This document shows positions 1-8,100 of a stretch of 17,865 nt of DNA, in pieces; within the stretch, counting starts at the first letter, position 1, and each line of letters starts with the position of its first letter. A model generated the notes under the pieces. That model saw nothing but the letters and a program-made list of their open reading frames with translations, had not been told where the DNA came from and did no database searches. Both the position numbers and the translations under genes were made by a program. Source of the DNA: Bacteroidaceae bacterium (GTDB lineage Bacteria > Bacteroidota > Bacteroidia > Bacteroidales > Barnesiellaceae_A); contig JAFZDG010000330.1 in the NCBI GenBank assembly GCA_017561285.1, forward strand, positions 1-17,865. Direction: 5' to 3'.

Positions 1-286
1 GATCACATACAAAGAAGGTAAAAAATCCCGAAAACAAAGTAAAGCCGTATGCCATCAACGCGGTGAGCAACAACATCTTGCCGGCACCTTTACCCAAGTC
101 GGCTATGGCCGGAATAATAAGACCTACTATGATGAGCGGTATGGCAAATGTGAGAAAGTTGCCAAACAAGCCGTTGAATGTTACAAAAATACGAGCTATA
201 GCGTCAGGAAGAAATTGTCCTAATAATACGCCTAAAGCCACAGCTATAAGGACTTGTACTAATAGTGTAGGTTTTTTCAGTTTCAT
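1..286 (-). CDS. Dicarboxylate/amino acid:cation symporter, N-terminal part (cut by window edge)
   Basis: This is the first 95 residues of a sodium- or proton-coupled dicarboxylate/amino acid carrier (DAACS family) of the inner membrane; the rest lies beyond base 1. The frame opens with a short basic N-terminus (MKLKK) and a first membrane helix at about residues 7-25. A conserved block follows at about 43-70, including FAIPLIIVGLI and PAIADLGKGAGK, which is typical of the family and of Bacteroidota members in particular. A third hydrophobic stretch begins at about residue 72. The ATG at 284-286 is the only sensible start, because a perfect -7 promoter box lies about 20 bases upstream. The gene is divergent from the CPBP protease gene. 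The substrate cannot be set because the C-terminal binding hairpins are outside the window. Family assignment is firm; aspartate, glutamate or C4-dicarboxylate specificity is open. Confidence 0.85.
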   Translation of the reverse strand, partial: MKLKKPTLLVQVLIAVALGVLLGQFLPDAIARIFVTFNGLFGNFLTFAIPLIIVGLIIPAIADLGKGAGKMLLLTALMAYGFTLFSGFFTFFVCD

Positions 287-305
287 ATTCTTAATTTTTG
301 TGTCG

Positions 306-313
306 CAAAATTA
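306..313 (-). promoter_or_regulatory. Bacteroidota -7 box for the symporter gene
   Basis: Read on the minus strand the bases are TAATTTTG, an exact match to the Bacteroidota -7 consensus TAnnTTTG. No convincing TTTG -33 element is seen about 20 bases further upstream. Transcription would start close to 299 and give a leader of only about a dozen bases before the ATG at 286. Confidence 0.45.
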
Positions 314-335
314 CACAAAAAATATTATTAATGTG

Positions 336-343
336 TATCTTCG
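336..343 (+). promoter_or_regulatory. Possible -7 box for the CPBP protease gene
   Basis: TATCTTCG matches TAnnTTTG with one substitution and is the same octamer as the -7 box proposed for gpmI. No clear -33 TTTG lies 19-21 bases upstream, so this rests on the -7 element alone. It would give a leader of about 45 bases to the ATG at 396. Confidence 0.3.
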
Positions 344-395
344 CCCCACAAAAGAACTTACTGTTCAATATAATAATCTATAAAAACACTACATT

Positions 396-1223
396 ATGAC
401 CAAAAAAATATCTACACAAATATTTACCCTGCTGGGACTGGTAATACTTTTCTATATACTCACTATCATTGCTGCACTGATATTGCAAGTCAAAGGAGTA
501 GAAGTGTGGCGTATGCATATGGCTACTACAGCGCTGCAAAACATCGGTATTTTCATCATACCTGCTGTTATTACCGCTCACATATTCAACCCCAGAAAGA
601 TGATGCAAGTAATGCAACTCAATCGCATACCGGGCATATGGCATATTGTACTGATGTTGGCCATCTATATGGCCTCGATGCCGGCTATGAACGCAATAGT
701 AACGTGGAACGAAAATTGGCAACTGCCTGAGGCTCTGTCGTGGATGCGTGAAATGGAGGAGAAAGCTATGATAGCCACCGAGCAAATGCTCAATGTATCG
801 TCAATAGGTCAGCTTATAGTCGTTATACTCATTGTGGGTGTATTGACGGGCATTGGCGAGGAGTTTCTGTTTAGAGGTACAATACAACGCTTGATGTCCG
901 AACGCAACATCAACATACATCTTGCCATATGGGTTACGGCATTAATATTCAGTGCCGTTCATTTACAAGCCTTCGGATTTGTACCTCGTATGTTGCTTGG
1001 CGCATTCTTTGGTTATATGGTTGTGTGGAGTGGCAGCCTTTGGCTTCCTATATTGGCTCATGCGCTCAACAACAGTATGGCTACCATTATATATTATGAG
1101 CCATCGCTCGAAAATATGATGTGGATAGGCAACGAGACTACTACGCTCACTATTGTCGTCAGTGCTATAGCTACAATGGCCCTCCTATATGTCTATTACC
1201 GATGGGTGAGAATAAAATCGTAG
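396..1223 (+). CDS. CPBP family intramembrane glutamic endopeptidase
   Basis: A 275-residue polytopic membrane protein of the CPBP (Abi, Rce1-like) protease family, which cleaves peptides within or next to the inner membrane. The three diagnostic motifs are present. GIGEEFLFRG gives the EExxxR signature (E155, E156, R160). FSAVHL gives the FxxxH motif (H189). AHALNNS gives the HxxxN motif (H222, N226). Hydrophobic helices lie at roughly residues 10-32, 48-63, 82-102, 137-152, 175-190, 197-225 and 250-268. All expected catalytic residues are intact, so the protein is probably active. It stands alone between a divergent symporter gene and a convergent Sel1-repeat gene, so context does not suggest a substrate. 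Roles proposed for relatives include prenyl-protein-type processing and bacteriocin self-immunity, but nothing here favours either. Confidence 0.9.
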   Translation: MTKKISTQIFTLLGLVILFYILTIIAALILQVKGVEVWRMHMATTALQNIGIFIIPAVITAHIFNPRKMMQVMQLNRIPGIWHIVLMLAIYMASMPAMNAIVTWNENWQLPEALSWMREMEEKAMIATEQMLNVSSIGQLIVVILIVGVLTGIGEEFLFRGTIQRLMSERNINIHLAIWVTALIFSAVHLQAFGFVPRMLLGAFFGYMVVWSGSLWLPILAHALNNSMATIIYYEPSLENMMWIGNETTTLTIVVSAIATMALLYVYYRWVRIKS

Positions 1224-1251
1224 ATACTTTCTCATATACCTGCTTGGATAT

Positions 1252-1285
1252 AAAAAAAGGCTACATCGATTCACATCGACATAGC
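1252..1285 (-). terminator. Intrinsic terminator of the Sel1-repeat gene
   Basis: On the minus strand an 11-bp stem (GCTATGTCGAT with ATCGATGTAGC, including two G-U pairs) closes a GTGA loop, a GNRA-type tetraloop. It is followed after one C by seven T residues. The arms are 1275-1285 and 1260-1270, the loop is 1271-1274 and the T run corresponds to 1252-1258. It lies about 30 bases after the Sel1 gene's stop codon. Read on the plus strand the hairpin has no T run, so it mainly serves the minus strand. Confidence 0.85.
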
Positions 1286-1317
1286 TCAGAAATGTAGAAT
1301 TAACAAAAAATTATAAC

Positions 1318-1644
1318 TTAGTTTTCAAACAAATCGTTCCATGAGGTATTTTTCTCTACACTGAGTCGTGTAGCTTTAGCCTCATCCTTATCTACTCCTA
1401 CACCATTGAAGTAGCAATAGATAAGTCCATCCATCACGCGGTCGTAGTGGTCGCAAGTAAACGACACAGAGACACCGTTGTAGTATATATTATTGTATAT
1501 TTCAAAAGCTCTTTCGGTATCTTTTGCAAATCCATGACCGACCAAAAGACAATCGGCCAAGTCAAGTTGTGCAGTACGATCGCCGGCAGCGGCACGCTCT
1601 TCGAGTTGTGCCAACTCTTCGGGTGAAAGTCCATGTATTCTCAT
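1318..1644 (-). CDS. Small Sel1-repeat protein
   Basis: A 108-residue soluble protein with no signal peptide or membrane segment. Two Sel1-like (short TPR-type) helical repeats can be read at about residues 18-54 and 62-97. The first carries the AxxGxxxAQxxLAxxLLxGxGxxxD pattern followed by AFEIYNN. The second has the usual GLIYCYFNGVGVDKDEAKA. Such repeats form helical hairpins that bind proteins. A two-repeat protein is shorter than most family members, so it may be a minimal adaptor. It has its own promoter at 1719-1726 and a strong terminator at 1252-1285, so it is a single-gene unit although it follows dacA on the same strand. No partner is identifiable from context. Repeat assignment is good; function is unknown. 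Confidence 0.75.
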   Translation of the reverse strand: MRIHGLSPEELAQLEERAAAGDRTAQLDLADCLLVGHGFAKDTERAFEIYNNIYYNGVSVSFTCDHYDRVMDGLIYCYFNGVGVDKDEAKATRLSVEKNTSWNDLFEN

Positions 1645-1718
1645 AATATTTCAATTAAGATTTTTACTAAAATGTTATTTTTATACCACAAAAAAGAGGG
1701 TTATCCACCTTCTCTTCG

Positions 1719-1726
1719 CAAATATA
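1719..1726 (-). promoter_or_regulatory. Bacteroidota -7 box for the Sel1-repeat gene
   Basis: The minus strand reads TATATTTG followed by CG, an exact fit to TAnnTTTG. The expected -33 TTTG is not obvious about 20 bases upstream. The predicted start is near 1711, leaving a leader of roughly 67 bases before the ATG at 1644. Confidence 0.5.
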
Positions 1727-1772
1727 CATTTTTTTTCTGAATAATTGCTTGTAAGTATAAAAAATATAGCAC

Positions 1773-1801
1773 AAAAAATATCGTTACAAAATATTCGCAA
1801 C
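1773..1801 (-). terminator. Weak terminator candidate after dacA
   Basis: Seven bases after the dacA stop codon, on the minus strand, GTTGCGAA can pair with TTTGTAAC (8 bp, two of them G-U) around a 3-base loop (arms 1794-1801 and 1783-1790). Four bases further on is a run of six T residues (1773-1778). The stem is AT-rich and weak, but position and T run fit an intrinsic terminator for the folP-dacA operon. Confidence 0.4.
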
Positions 1802-1807
1802 ACTCTC

Positions 1808-2566
1808 TTACGATCCTTGCGATAATATGTTTTCGAGGTCTTTGGCCGACAAAGCGAGTTGGAACTTGCCATTCTGAGCAACCGATATATGGCCAGTCTC
1901 TTCGCTCACGATGATGGCTATGGCATCGGTTTCTTGGCTGAGTCCCAAAGCCGAACGGTGACGCAAACCGAGCGATTTGGGAATATCGGTGTTGTGCGAC
2001 ACCGGCAATATACACGATGCAGCAGCAACACGATTGTTGGCTATAATCATTGCACCATCGTGCAGCGGACTATTCTTGAAAAAAATATTCTCTATAAGTC
2101 GTGTATTGACATCGGCATTGATAGGCTCGCCGGTGAGCTCATACTTATCGAGCGGCGTATTTCGTTCGACAATTATGAGAGCTCCGGTCTTCGTTTTCGA
2201 CATATTCATACATGCATATACGATGGGCATTACATAGGGTTTTGCCTGCACCTTCTCACCTTTATGAAATGCACTTAGAAGGAACTTCCACCTATTACGG
2301 CTGCCAAGTTCTATAAGGAAACGTCTTATCTCCTCTTGGAACAATACGACAAGCACCAACAAACCGAGGCTCATAAACTTGTCCATTATAGCACCCAACA
2401 GGCGCATATCGAGCAAGAGGCGAAAGATAATCCAAACGACCACAAATGTTATAAGTCCGCTGAATATTTTTATGGCTCCCGACTCTTTCATCATCTTGAA
2501 TAGATAATAGAGCAACGAGGCAACTATAAGTATATCAATAGCATCTTTTATTCCAAACTCTATCAT
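1808..2566 (-). CDS. dacA: Membrane-bound diadenylate cyclase (CdaA/DacA type)
   Basis: This enzyme joins two ATP molecules into cyclic di-AMP, a second messenger for osmotic and cell-wall homeostasis. The 252-residue protein has three N-terminal membrane helices at about residues 8-24, 33-51 and 56-76, then a cytoplasmic DAC domain at about 85-235. The two catalytic signatures are intact: DGA at 170-172 (in SPLHDGAMII) and RHRSA at 202-206. Length and layout match the CdaA class (TIGR00159-type), as opposed to DisA or CdaS. The start ATG is 25 bases after the folP stop on the same strand, so the two are almost certainly co-transcribed. The usual Firmicutes partners cdaR and glmM are absent here. 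Assignment is firm. Confidence 0.95.
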   Translation of the reverse strand: MIEFGIKDAIDILIVASLLYYLFKMMKESGAIKIFSGLITFVVVWIIFRLLLDMRLLGAIMDKFMSLGLLVLVVLFQEEIRRFLIELGSRNRWKFLLSAFHKGEKVQAKPYVMPIVYACMNMSKTKTGALIIVERNTPLDKYELTGEPINADVNTRLIENIFFKNSPLHDGAMIIANNRVAAASCILPVSHNTDIPKSLGLRHRSALGLSQETDAIAIIVSEETGHISVAQNGKFQLALSAKDLENILSQGS

Positions 2567-2591
2567 AATGATTCTCTTTACTATGCGTGTG

Positions 2592-3452
2592 TTATGGTAT
2601 TGTTTGTGTTACAATCTTTACAGCCTCTACAGCTTGGCGCACATCATGCACTCGCAAGATGTTTGCACCACCCAGCAGTGCCAATACGTTGAGTGCTGTT
2701 GTTCCATTGAGGCTCTCGCCGGGTACTGTACCCAGCAATTTATATATCATCGACTTGCGCGATATACCCACCAACAATGGCAACCCCAGTCGTGTAAACT
2801 CATCGAGATGCTGCATAAGACGATAGTTGTCATCGAGGGTTTTACTGAAACCGAATCCGGGATCCAGAATTATATCGTTTACGCCCATAAGTGTAAGACG
2901 GTCTATCTTGGCTGCAAAGTATTGCAATACATCGGCTGTTACATCTTCATAATGCAAATACTTCTCTTGCATCATCGTGTTGGGCGTACCGCGCATATGC
3001 ATCATCACATAGGGCACTTGCAGGCGGGCTACGGTATCAAACATTTGGTCGTCCATTTCACCGCCCGAAATATCATTAACAATCTGCACACCCCACTCCT
3101 CTACACACCAACGTGCAACTTCGGCACGAAATGTATCGACCGATACAACCGCCTCGGGCGACTGACGACGTATAGCCTCAAATCCTATGGCCAAGCGTCG
3201 CTTCTCTTCATCGACACTTACATCGGAACAGCCCGGACGTGATGAGTAGCCACCCACGTCTATCATATCGGCACCTTCCGACAACAATACACTTACACGC
3301 TCGGCAACAGCAGATGCATCGGGACAACGACTGTTGTCGTAGAACGAATCGGGGGTAACGTTGAGAATACCCATCACCTGCGGACGGGCCAAACTGACCA
3401 ACTTACCGCCGGCGTTGATAGTGAGTTTTCTATTGCGATTATCAAAAAGCAT
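2592..3452 (-). CDS. folP: Dihydropteroate synthase
   Basis: This cytoplasmic TIM-barrel enzyme condenses p-aminobenzoate with 6-hydroxymethyl-7,8-dihydropterin diphosphate in folate synthesis and is the target of sulfonamides. The ATG start at 3452 gives 286 residues; a longer frame begins only with a TTG two codons earlier. Expected ligand residues are present: N31 in ILNVTPDSF, D65 before GGYSSRPG, D106 in SVDT, N126 in VNDISGG, D197 in DPGFGFSKT, K233 in SRKS, and R267/H269 in RVHDV. The sulfa-contact loop reads SSRPG where the E. coli enzyme has STRPG, a conservative change. It is the first gene of the folP-dacA operon, with a promoter at 3476-3504. Assignment is firm. Confidence 0.96.
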   Translation of the reverse strand: MLFDNRNRKLTINAGGKLVSLARPQVMGILNVTPDSFYDNSRCPDASAVAERVSVLLSEGADMIDVGGYSSRPGCSDVSVDEEKRRLAIGFEAIRRQSPEAVVSVDTFRAEVARWCVEEWGVQIVNDISGGEMDDQMFDTVARLQVPYVMMHMRGTPNTMMQEKYLHYEDVTADVLQYFAAKIDRLTLMGVNDIILDPGFGFSKTLDDNYRLMQHLDEFTRLGLPLLVGISRKSMIYKLLGTVPGESLNGTTALNVLALLGGANILRVHDVRQAVEAVKIVTQTIP

Positions 3453-3475
3453 ATTCAAGATATAATTACAGCAAG

Positions 3476-3504
3476 CGAAATTACAACTTTTCTGTGAATA
3501 TCAA
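3476..3504 (-). promoter_or_regulatory. Promoter of the folP-dacA operon
   Basis: On the minus strand TTG (3504-3502), an 18-base spacer and TAATTTCG (3483-3476) resemble the Bacteroidota -33/-7 pair, with one mismatch in the -7 box. The predicted start near 3469 gives a leader of about 17 bases to the folP ATG at 3452. The site lies in the 117-base gap after the upstream minus-strand gene, so folP can be expressed independently of it. Confidence 0.5.
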
Positions 3505-3569
3505 CATCAACAGAACCAATAAAAAAAATGAACAAGGCTATTTTCTTATCTTTTCGCTGCTATCCACCC

Positions 3570-3932
3570 CTACTGACTATGGTCTTTAACTACACGTGGT
3601 ACCGGCTCAATTGTACGTGGCACCGATTTTTCAATTTTCTTAACCCTTGCTTTGACCGGCTTTATATTGGAGGTATCACGAGTATGTGTGCGGCGATGAT
3701 AGGTAGGACGACGCTCTTCGATGGGAATGGTATCGAGTTGTGCTCGAAATAGTACTATTTCCTCCTCGAGTAGGGAATAGTCAGCAGTACACTCTTGTGG
3801 CACATTTTTATAATGCGTAACAACCAACTGCACCACACATAATATGCTCGCAACTATCAGCAACACAATAGTGGCCCTGCGCTGTCCGCGTGGTAGTGCC
3901 ATCCATTTCTCCATCCATCTACTTCTACTCAT
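3570..3932 (-). CDS. Hypothetical single-pass membrane protein with basic tail
   Basis: I do not recognise a family. From the ATG at 3932 the protein has 120 residues. A basic, Trp-containing N-terminus (about 1-20, with LPRGQRRA just before the membrane) is followed by one strong membrane helix at about 21-40. Next come a short acidic stretch (51-73, with LLEEEIVLF) and a long Arg/Lys/Pro/Thr-rich tail (74-120) without clear structure. The helix and its Arg-rich cytoplasmic flank suggest an N-in anchor with the tail outside the cytoplasm. In-frame ATG at 3956 and TTG at 3995 are possible earlier starts. The 3995 start would overlap the divergent vanZ-like promoter and is unlikely. The gene precedes folP on the same strand with a 117-base gap. 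The length of frame and start context support a real gene; function is unknown. Confidence 0.6.
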   Translation of the reverse strand: MSRSRWMEKWMALPRGQRRATIVLLIVASILCVVQLVVTHYKNVPQECTADYSLLEEEIVLFRAQLDTIPIEERRPTYHRRTHTRDTSNIKPVKARVKKIEKSVPRTIEPVPRVVKDHSQ

Positions 3933-3955
3933 ATCACGTCTTTTTGCAACAAGCA

Positions 3956-3987
3956 TTTGTATTGTTACCAACAAAATAATACTTTTG
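3956..3987 (+). promoter_or_regulatory. Promoter of the VanZ-like gene
   Basis: TTTG (3956-3959), a 20-base spacer and TACTTTTG (3980-3987) form a full-consensus Bacteroidota promoter. Transcription would begin near 3994, about 20 bases before the ATG at 4015. The element sits between the divergent starts and overlaps the longest possible 5' extension of the minus-strand gene. Confidence 0.75.
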
Positions 3988-4014
3988 TGATACAATAACT
4001 TTTTATGACCTATA

Positions 4015-4440
4015 ATGTTGTACTATGAAAACCTCATTGCTATGTCATCATTTATACGCAACATACCGCCATACATACCAACTGCGCTCATTTTCATAGC
4101 TATTTGCTACTTATCGCTCACATCCGAGCCATTGCCCCATCAGCAACGATGGTTTGAGTTTCCGGGTTCCGACAAAGTAGCACACTTCATAATGTATGCC
4201 GCACTCACAGCATCTTTTTGCTTCGACTACTATCGCCGTCAAGGCTCCATTCACAAACAATGGCATCTGATAGCAGCACTTGCAGTTGCCATCGTCACCG
4301 GTGCAGCACTTGAACTAATGCAAGCGCATATGGCTATGGGGCGTACAGGCGACATTATAGACTTTGCAGCCAACACAATGGGTGCTATAGTAGGTATTGT
4401 GTCCGGCCATAAAATCTTTGCTCGGCTCAGTACTATATAG
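4015..4440 (+). CDS. VanZ-like family membrane protein
   Basis: A 141-residue membrane protein of the VanZ-like family (PF04892 type), named after a teicoplanin-resistance protein whose biochemical role remains unclear. The family pattern is visible: GSDKVAHFIMYAALT (D53, H57) at the second helix, then ALELMQ (E100, Q103) and R110-T-G-D-x-x-D116-x-x-x-N120-x-x-G, the charged signature before the last helix. Hydrophobic segments lie at about residues 20-36, 56-71, 84-100 and 117-131. The ATG at 4015 lies about 20 bases after the predicted transcription start; an in-frame ATG at 4042 is the alternative. The ruvA promoter lies between this gene and ruvA, so the two are probably separate units. 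Nothing local implies antibiotic resistance. Confidence 0.85.
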   Translation: MLYYENLIAMSSFIRNIPPYIPTALIFIAICYLSLTSEPLPHQQRWFEFPGSDKVAHFIMYAALTASFCFDYYRRQGSIHKQWHLIAALAVAIVTGAALELMQAHMAMGRTGDIIDFAANTMGAIVGIVSGHKIFARLSTI

Positions 4441-4512
4441 CGTACAAAATTAATAAAACACCATTTAACATCAAACTATATACGAGAATTTATTCTATCG
4501 CACCACCTAAGT

Positions 4513-4544
4513 TTTGCGATTACCAAATCTTTGTATTATTTTTG
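4513..4544 (+). promoter_or_regulatory. Promoter of the ruvA-sprA operon
   Basis: TTTG (4513-4516), 20 bases, then TATTTTTG (4537-4544) match both Bacteroidota promoter elements exactly. Transcription should start near 4551. This rules out the TTG start at 4531 and supports the ATG at 4576. As sprA follows ruvA by 38 bases with no other promoter seen, it probably drives both. Confidence 0.75.
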
Positions 4545-4575
4545 TTCTGTCAAAAACGACAAACAAGAATTCATT

Positions 4576-5160
4576 ATGATAGAATATATATGCGGTGAAG
4601 TGGTCGAATTGACACCCACCTCGGCTGTAATAGAAACCTCGGGTGGTGTAGGCTATTTTCTACACATCTCGCTCAACACCTTCTCGGGACTGAAACAAGG
4701 AGAACGGGCACGCCTGCTCGTACACGAGGCTATACGCGAAGATGCTTATCTGCTATACGGATTCAAGAGCCGCAAAGAGCGCGAATTATTTCAACTTCTC
4801 ATTTCGGTATCGGGTGTAGGCCCCAATACTGCAAGAATGATTTTATCGGGATTATCGCCCGAAGAATTTGAGCAAGTCATTGCAACAGAAAATGTTACAC
4901 TACTAAAGTCGGTAAAAGGCATAGGTGCAAAAACAGCACAAAGAATAATTGTTGACCTCAAAGATAAAATAAAATCGGTAGGTTCTCCGTTAGTAAATAG
5001 TATGCCACGTGTATCGGAGACTTACGAAGAGGCTGTAGCAGCCCTCTCGATGTTGGGTTTTGCCCCGCAAGCCTCACAAAAAGTAGTGCAAAAACTACTG
5101 CAAGAGACACCCGGCATACGTGTCGAGGAGGTCATAAAACAAGCATTGAAAATGCTATGA
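4576..5160 (+). CDS. ruvA: Holliday junction branch migration protein RuvA
   Basis: RuvA binds four-way DNA junctions as a tetramer and loads the RuvB helicase during recombinational repair. The 194-residue protein fits the family length of about 200. Its N-terminal OB-fold (about 1-62) opens with MIEYICGEVVEL and contains GGVGYFLHIS. Two helix-hairpin-helix motifs follow, with GVGP at 80-83 and GIGAKTAQRI at 115-124. After a short linker comes a C-terminal RuvB-binding three-helix domain at about 148-194 (EEAVAALSMLGF). A frame extension to a TTG at 4531 overlaps the promoter and is rejected. It is the first gene of an apparent operon with sprA, an order also known in other Bacteroidota such as Flavobacterium johnsoniae. 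Confidence 0.96.
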   Translation: MIEYICGEVVELTPTSAVIETSGGVGYFLHISLNTFSGLKQGERARLLVHEAIREDAYLLYGFKSRKERELFQLLISVSGVGPNTARMILSGLSPEEFEQVIATENVTLLKSVKGIGAKTAQRIIVDLKDKIKSVGSPLVNSMPRVSETYEEAVAALSMLGFAPQASQKVVQKLLQETPGIRVEEVIKQALKML

Positions 5161-5198
5161 TGCTCGTCGGCTGTATGTAGAACAAGGCGAACGCATAG

Positions 5199-8100
5199 AT
5201 GAAAATACAGGAGAGATTTCATATCTTTTTTATACTTTTTCTTGGCATAGTAATCCTATCACTCCCTGCCAATGCTCAACAAGCAACCTCCTCAAAGGCG
5301 GCTGCCGATACAACTGTGCGCTATCCCGTTACAAAAACAATTCCCGAAAATTACGAAGATATTGGCAACGAAGGTGCAGTAGATTTGCGTACTCCGTCCA
5401 ACATTAAAAGCGAAATTGAGTATGACCCTGTGACCAATCGCTACATTGTGCGCACGCGCGTGGGCGAAACGGAGATTGCCACTCCCTTTTCGCTCACTGC
5501 CGAGGAGTATGGCAATTATAGTTTCCGCAAGTCGATGGAGGCATACTATCGCGAAAAAAATGCCTATAACCCCGAAACGGCCGAAAAAGAGAAATTCGAT
5601 TTCTTGAATATGAACTTCAGTCTCGGCCCGCTCGAAAAAGTATTTGGTCCGGGTGGAGTACAGCTCAAAACTCAAGGTAGTGTAGAGGTTGATATGGGTG
5701 TGAAATACAACAGAATAGACAACCCGGCCCTGTCGCTTGAGGCTCGTTCTAAAACCTATTTCGACTTCGACACCAAAATACAGGCATCGGTCAATGCCAA
5801 AGTGGGTAACAAATTGGGATTTAACCTCAACTACAACACCGATGCAACCTTTGCATTTGACTCGCAAAATCTCAAATTGCAATTCCAGGGTGAAGAAGAC
5901 GACATTATCAAGAATATTGAAGCCGGTAACGTCTCGATGACAACCGGTTCATCTCTTATACGCGGTAGCACTTCGTTGTTTGGTTTCAAAACCACTATGC
6001 AGTTTGGTAAACTTACGGCTACGGCACTCGTATCGCAACAACAGTCGGAGACCAAAACCGTAAGTACCAGTGGAGGTGTACAAACCACACCATTCGAGAT
6101 TAATGCCGACCACTATGACGAAAATCGTCACTTCTTCTTGGCACACTACTTCCGCGACAACTACGACCAGTTTGCCTCAAAACTCCCCTATGTGCAATCG
6201 GGTATCACCATCAACCGCATTGAGGTGTGGGTAACCAACAAACAAGGCAAATATGACCAAGCACGCAACATTGTAGGTTTTATGGACTTGGCCGAGAGTC
6301 AACACATCTATAACGACCACTGGGTGGGCACAAGCAACCCATTGCCTACCAATAACGCCAACACACTGCTCAGCGAGATAAAGTCGAATTATCCCGGAGC
6401 TCGCAATATCAACAACGTATCGCAAGCACTCGAAGGCCTCGTTGCATATGGTATAGAGGGTGGACAAGACTATGTGAAGATAGAGAGTGCTCGCAAACTC
6501 AACAGCAACGAATATACCCTCAACAGCACATTGGGTTACATCTCGCTCAAAGTTGCACTCAACTCCGATGAGATGATAGCCGTAGCTTATGAATATACCT
6601 ATGGAGGACAAGTATATCAAGTAGGTGAATTCTCATCGGACATTACGGCTACCGACCAATGCCTGTACTTGAAGATGCTGAAAGGTGTTACCGTTTCGCC
6701 TCATTTACCACTGTGGGACTTGATGATGAAAAACGTCTATTCACTCAATGCCTACCAGTTGAAAAAAGATCACTTCCGCCTCGATATTAAGTATTTGAGC
6801 GACTCTACCGGTGTGTTGCTCAACTATATTCCGGCCGGAGACATAAGCGAAAAGACTTTGCTGCAGGCAATGAACCTCGACCGACTCGATGCCAACCAAG
6901 AGAGCCATCCCGATGGATTTTTCGACTATATTGAGAGCTACACCGTACAATCGAGCAATGGTCGCATTATATTTCCGGTTGCAGAGCCTTTTGGCAGTCA
7001 TCTGGCAAAGGTTATAGGCGATGAAGAGATAGCTAAAAAATATATTTTCCAAGAGCTATACGACTCAACCCTTACCGTAGCTCAACAGGTATCGGACCGC
7101 AACAAGTTTGTCATTACGGGCGAATATCAAGCATCTTCGGGCTCTGAGATAAGCCTGGGTGCAATGAATGTGCCTCGTGGATCGGTTGTTGTTACAGCCG
7201 GAGGTGTAACCCTTGTAGAGAATAGCGACTATACCGTTGACTATACAATGGGTACAGTAAGAATACTCAATCAGAGCATTATAGATGCCGGTACACCCAT
7301 CAATGTATCGCTCGAGAACCAATCTATGTTCAATATGCAACGTAAGACAATGTTGGGACTTGACCTTACGTATGCCTTCAGTAAAGACTTTAAGATAGGT
7401 GGTACAATCCTACACCTATCTGAGATGCCCATTACCAACAAAGTGAATACCGGTAGTGAGCTGTTAAATAATACCCTTTGGGGTGTAAACCTCTCGTATA
7501 ATACCAAATTCAATTGGCTTACCAATTGGCTCAATTATATACCTACCGTCAATGCAACAGCTCCATCGACACTCTCGGTAACAGGTGAATTTGCACAACT
7601 CATCTCACATAAAGAACCGGCCGGTAGTCAGAAAGGTATATCTTATCTCGATGATTTTGAATCGACACAAACCGGAATCGACCTACGCTCGCCTTATGCG
7701 TGGAATCTCTCATCGACTCCTGCCATGTTTGCCGAGGCTGCACTCAACAACAACATTGACTACGGCAAAAACCGGGCATTGCTGGCTTGGTACTACATAG
7801 ACCGTATGTTTACCGACAAAAACTCGTCGCTCGCACCGGCACATATCAAAAACGACTATGATCAATTGTCGAACCCCTATGTGCGCGAAGTAAGTGTACA
7901 TGAGATGTTCCCCAACAAAGAGTTGAGCTATGGCGAAAGTACCACGATACAGACACTCAACCTTTCGTTCTACCCCAACGAACGCGGTCCATATAACCTC
8001 GATACCGAACGCATAGACAGCGAAGGCAACCTGCTCAACCCCGAGACTCGTTGGGGTGGTATTATGCGTAAGATGGATAATACCGACTTTGAGACAAGCA

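Noticed and set aside
63..383. Plus-strand frame of 106 codons opposite the symporter gene
   Set aside because: The minus strand encodes a clear DAACS transporter here; the plus-strand frame has no family resemblance and runs through the promoter region.
1261..1297. Inverted repeat CTACAT/ATGTAG with a 25-base loop
   Set aside because: Superseded by the better nested hairpin at 1260-1285, which has an 11-bp stem, a tetraloop and a T run on the minus strand.
2568..3242. Plus-strand frame of 224 codons opposite folP
   Set aside because: It is antisense to a complete dihydropteroate synthase, has a Cys/His/Tyr-rich composition typical of a shadow frame, and shows no motif.
4015..4440. Glycopeptide-resistance gene, from the VanZ similarity
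   Set aside because: VanZ-like proteins are common in genomes without resistance, and no vanA/vanB-type ligase, dehydrogenase or two-component genes are nearby.
5292..5882. Minus-strand frame of 196 codons inside sprA, and several shorter ones along the gene
   Set aside because: All are antisense shadows of the sprA coding sequence; no motifs, promoters or start contexts support them.
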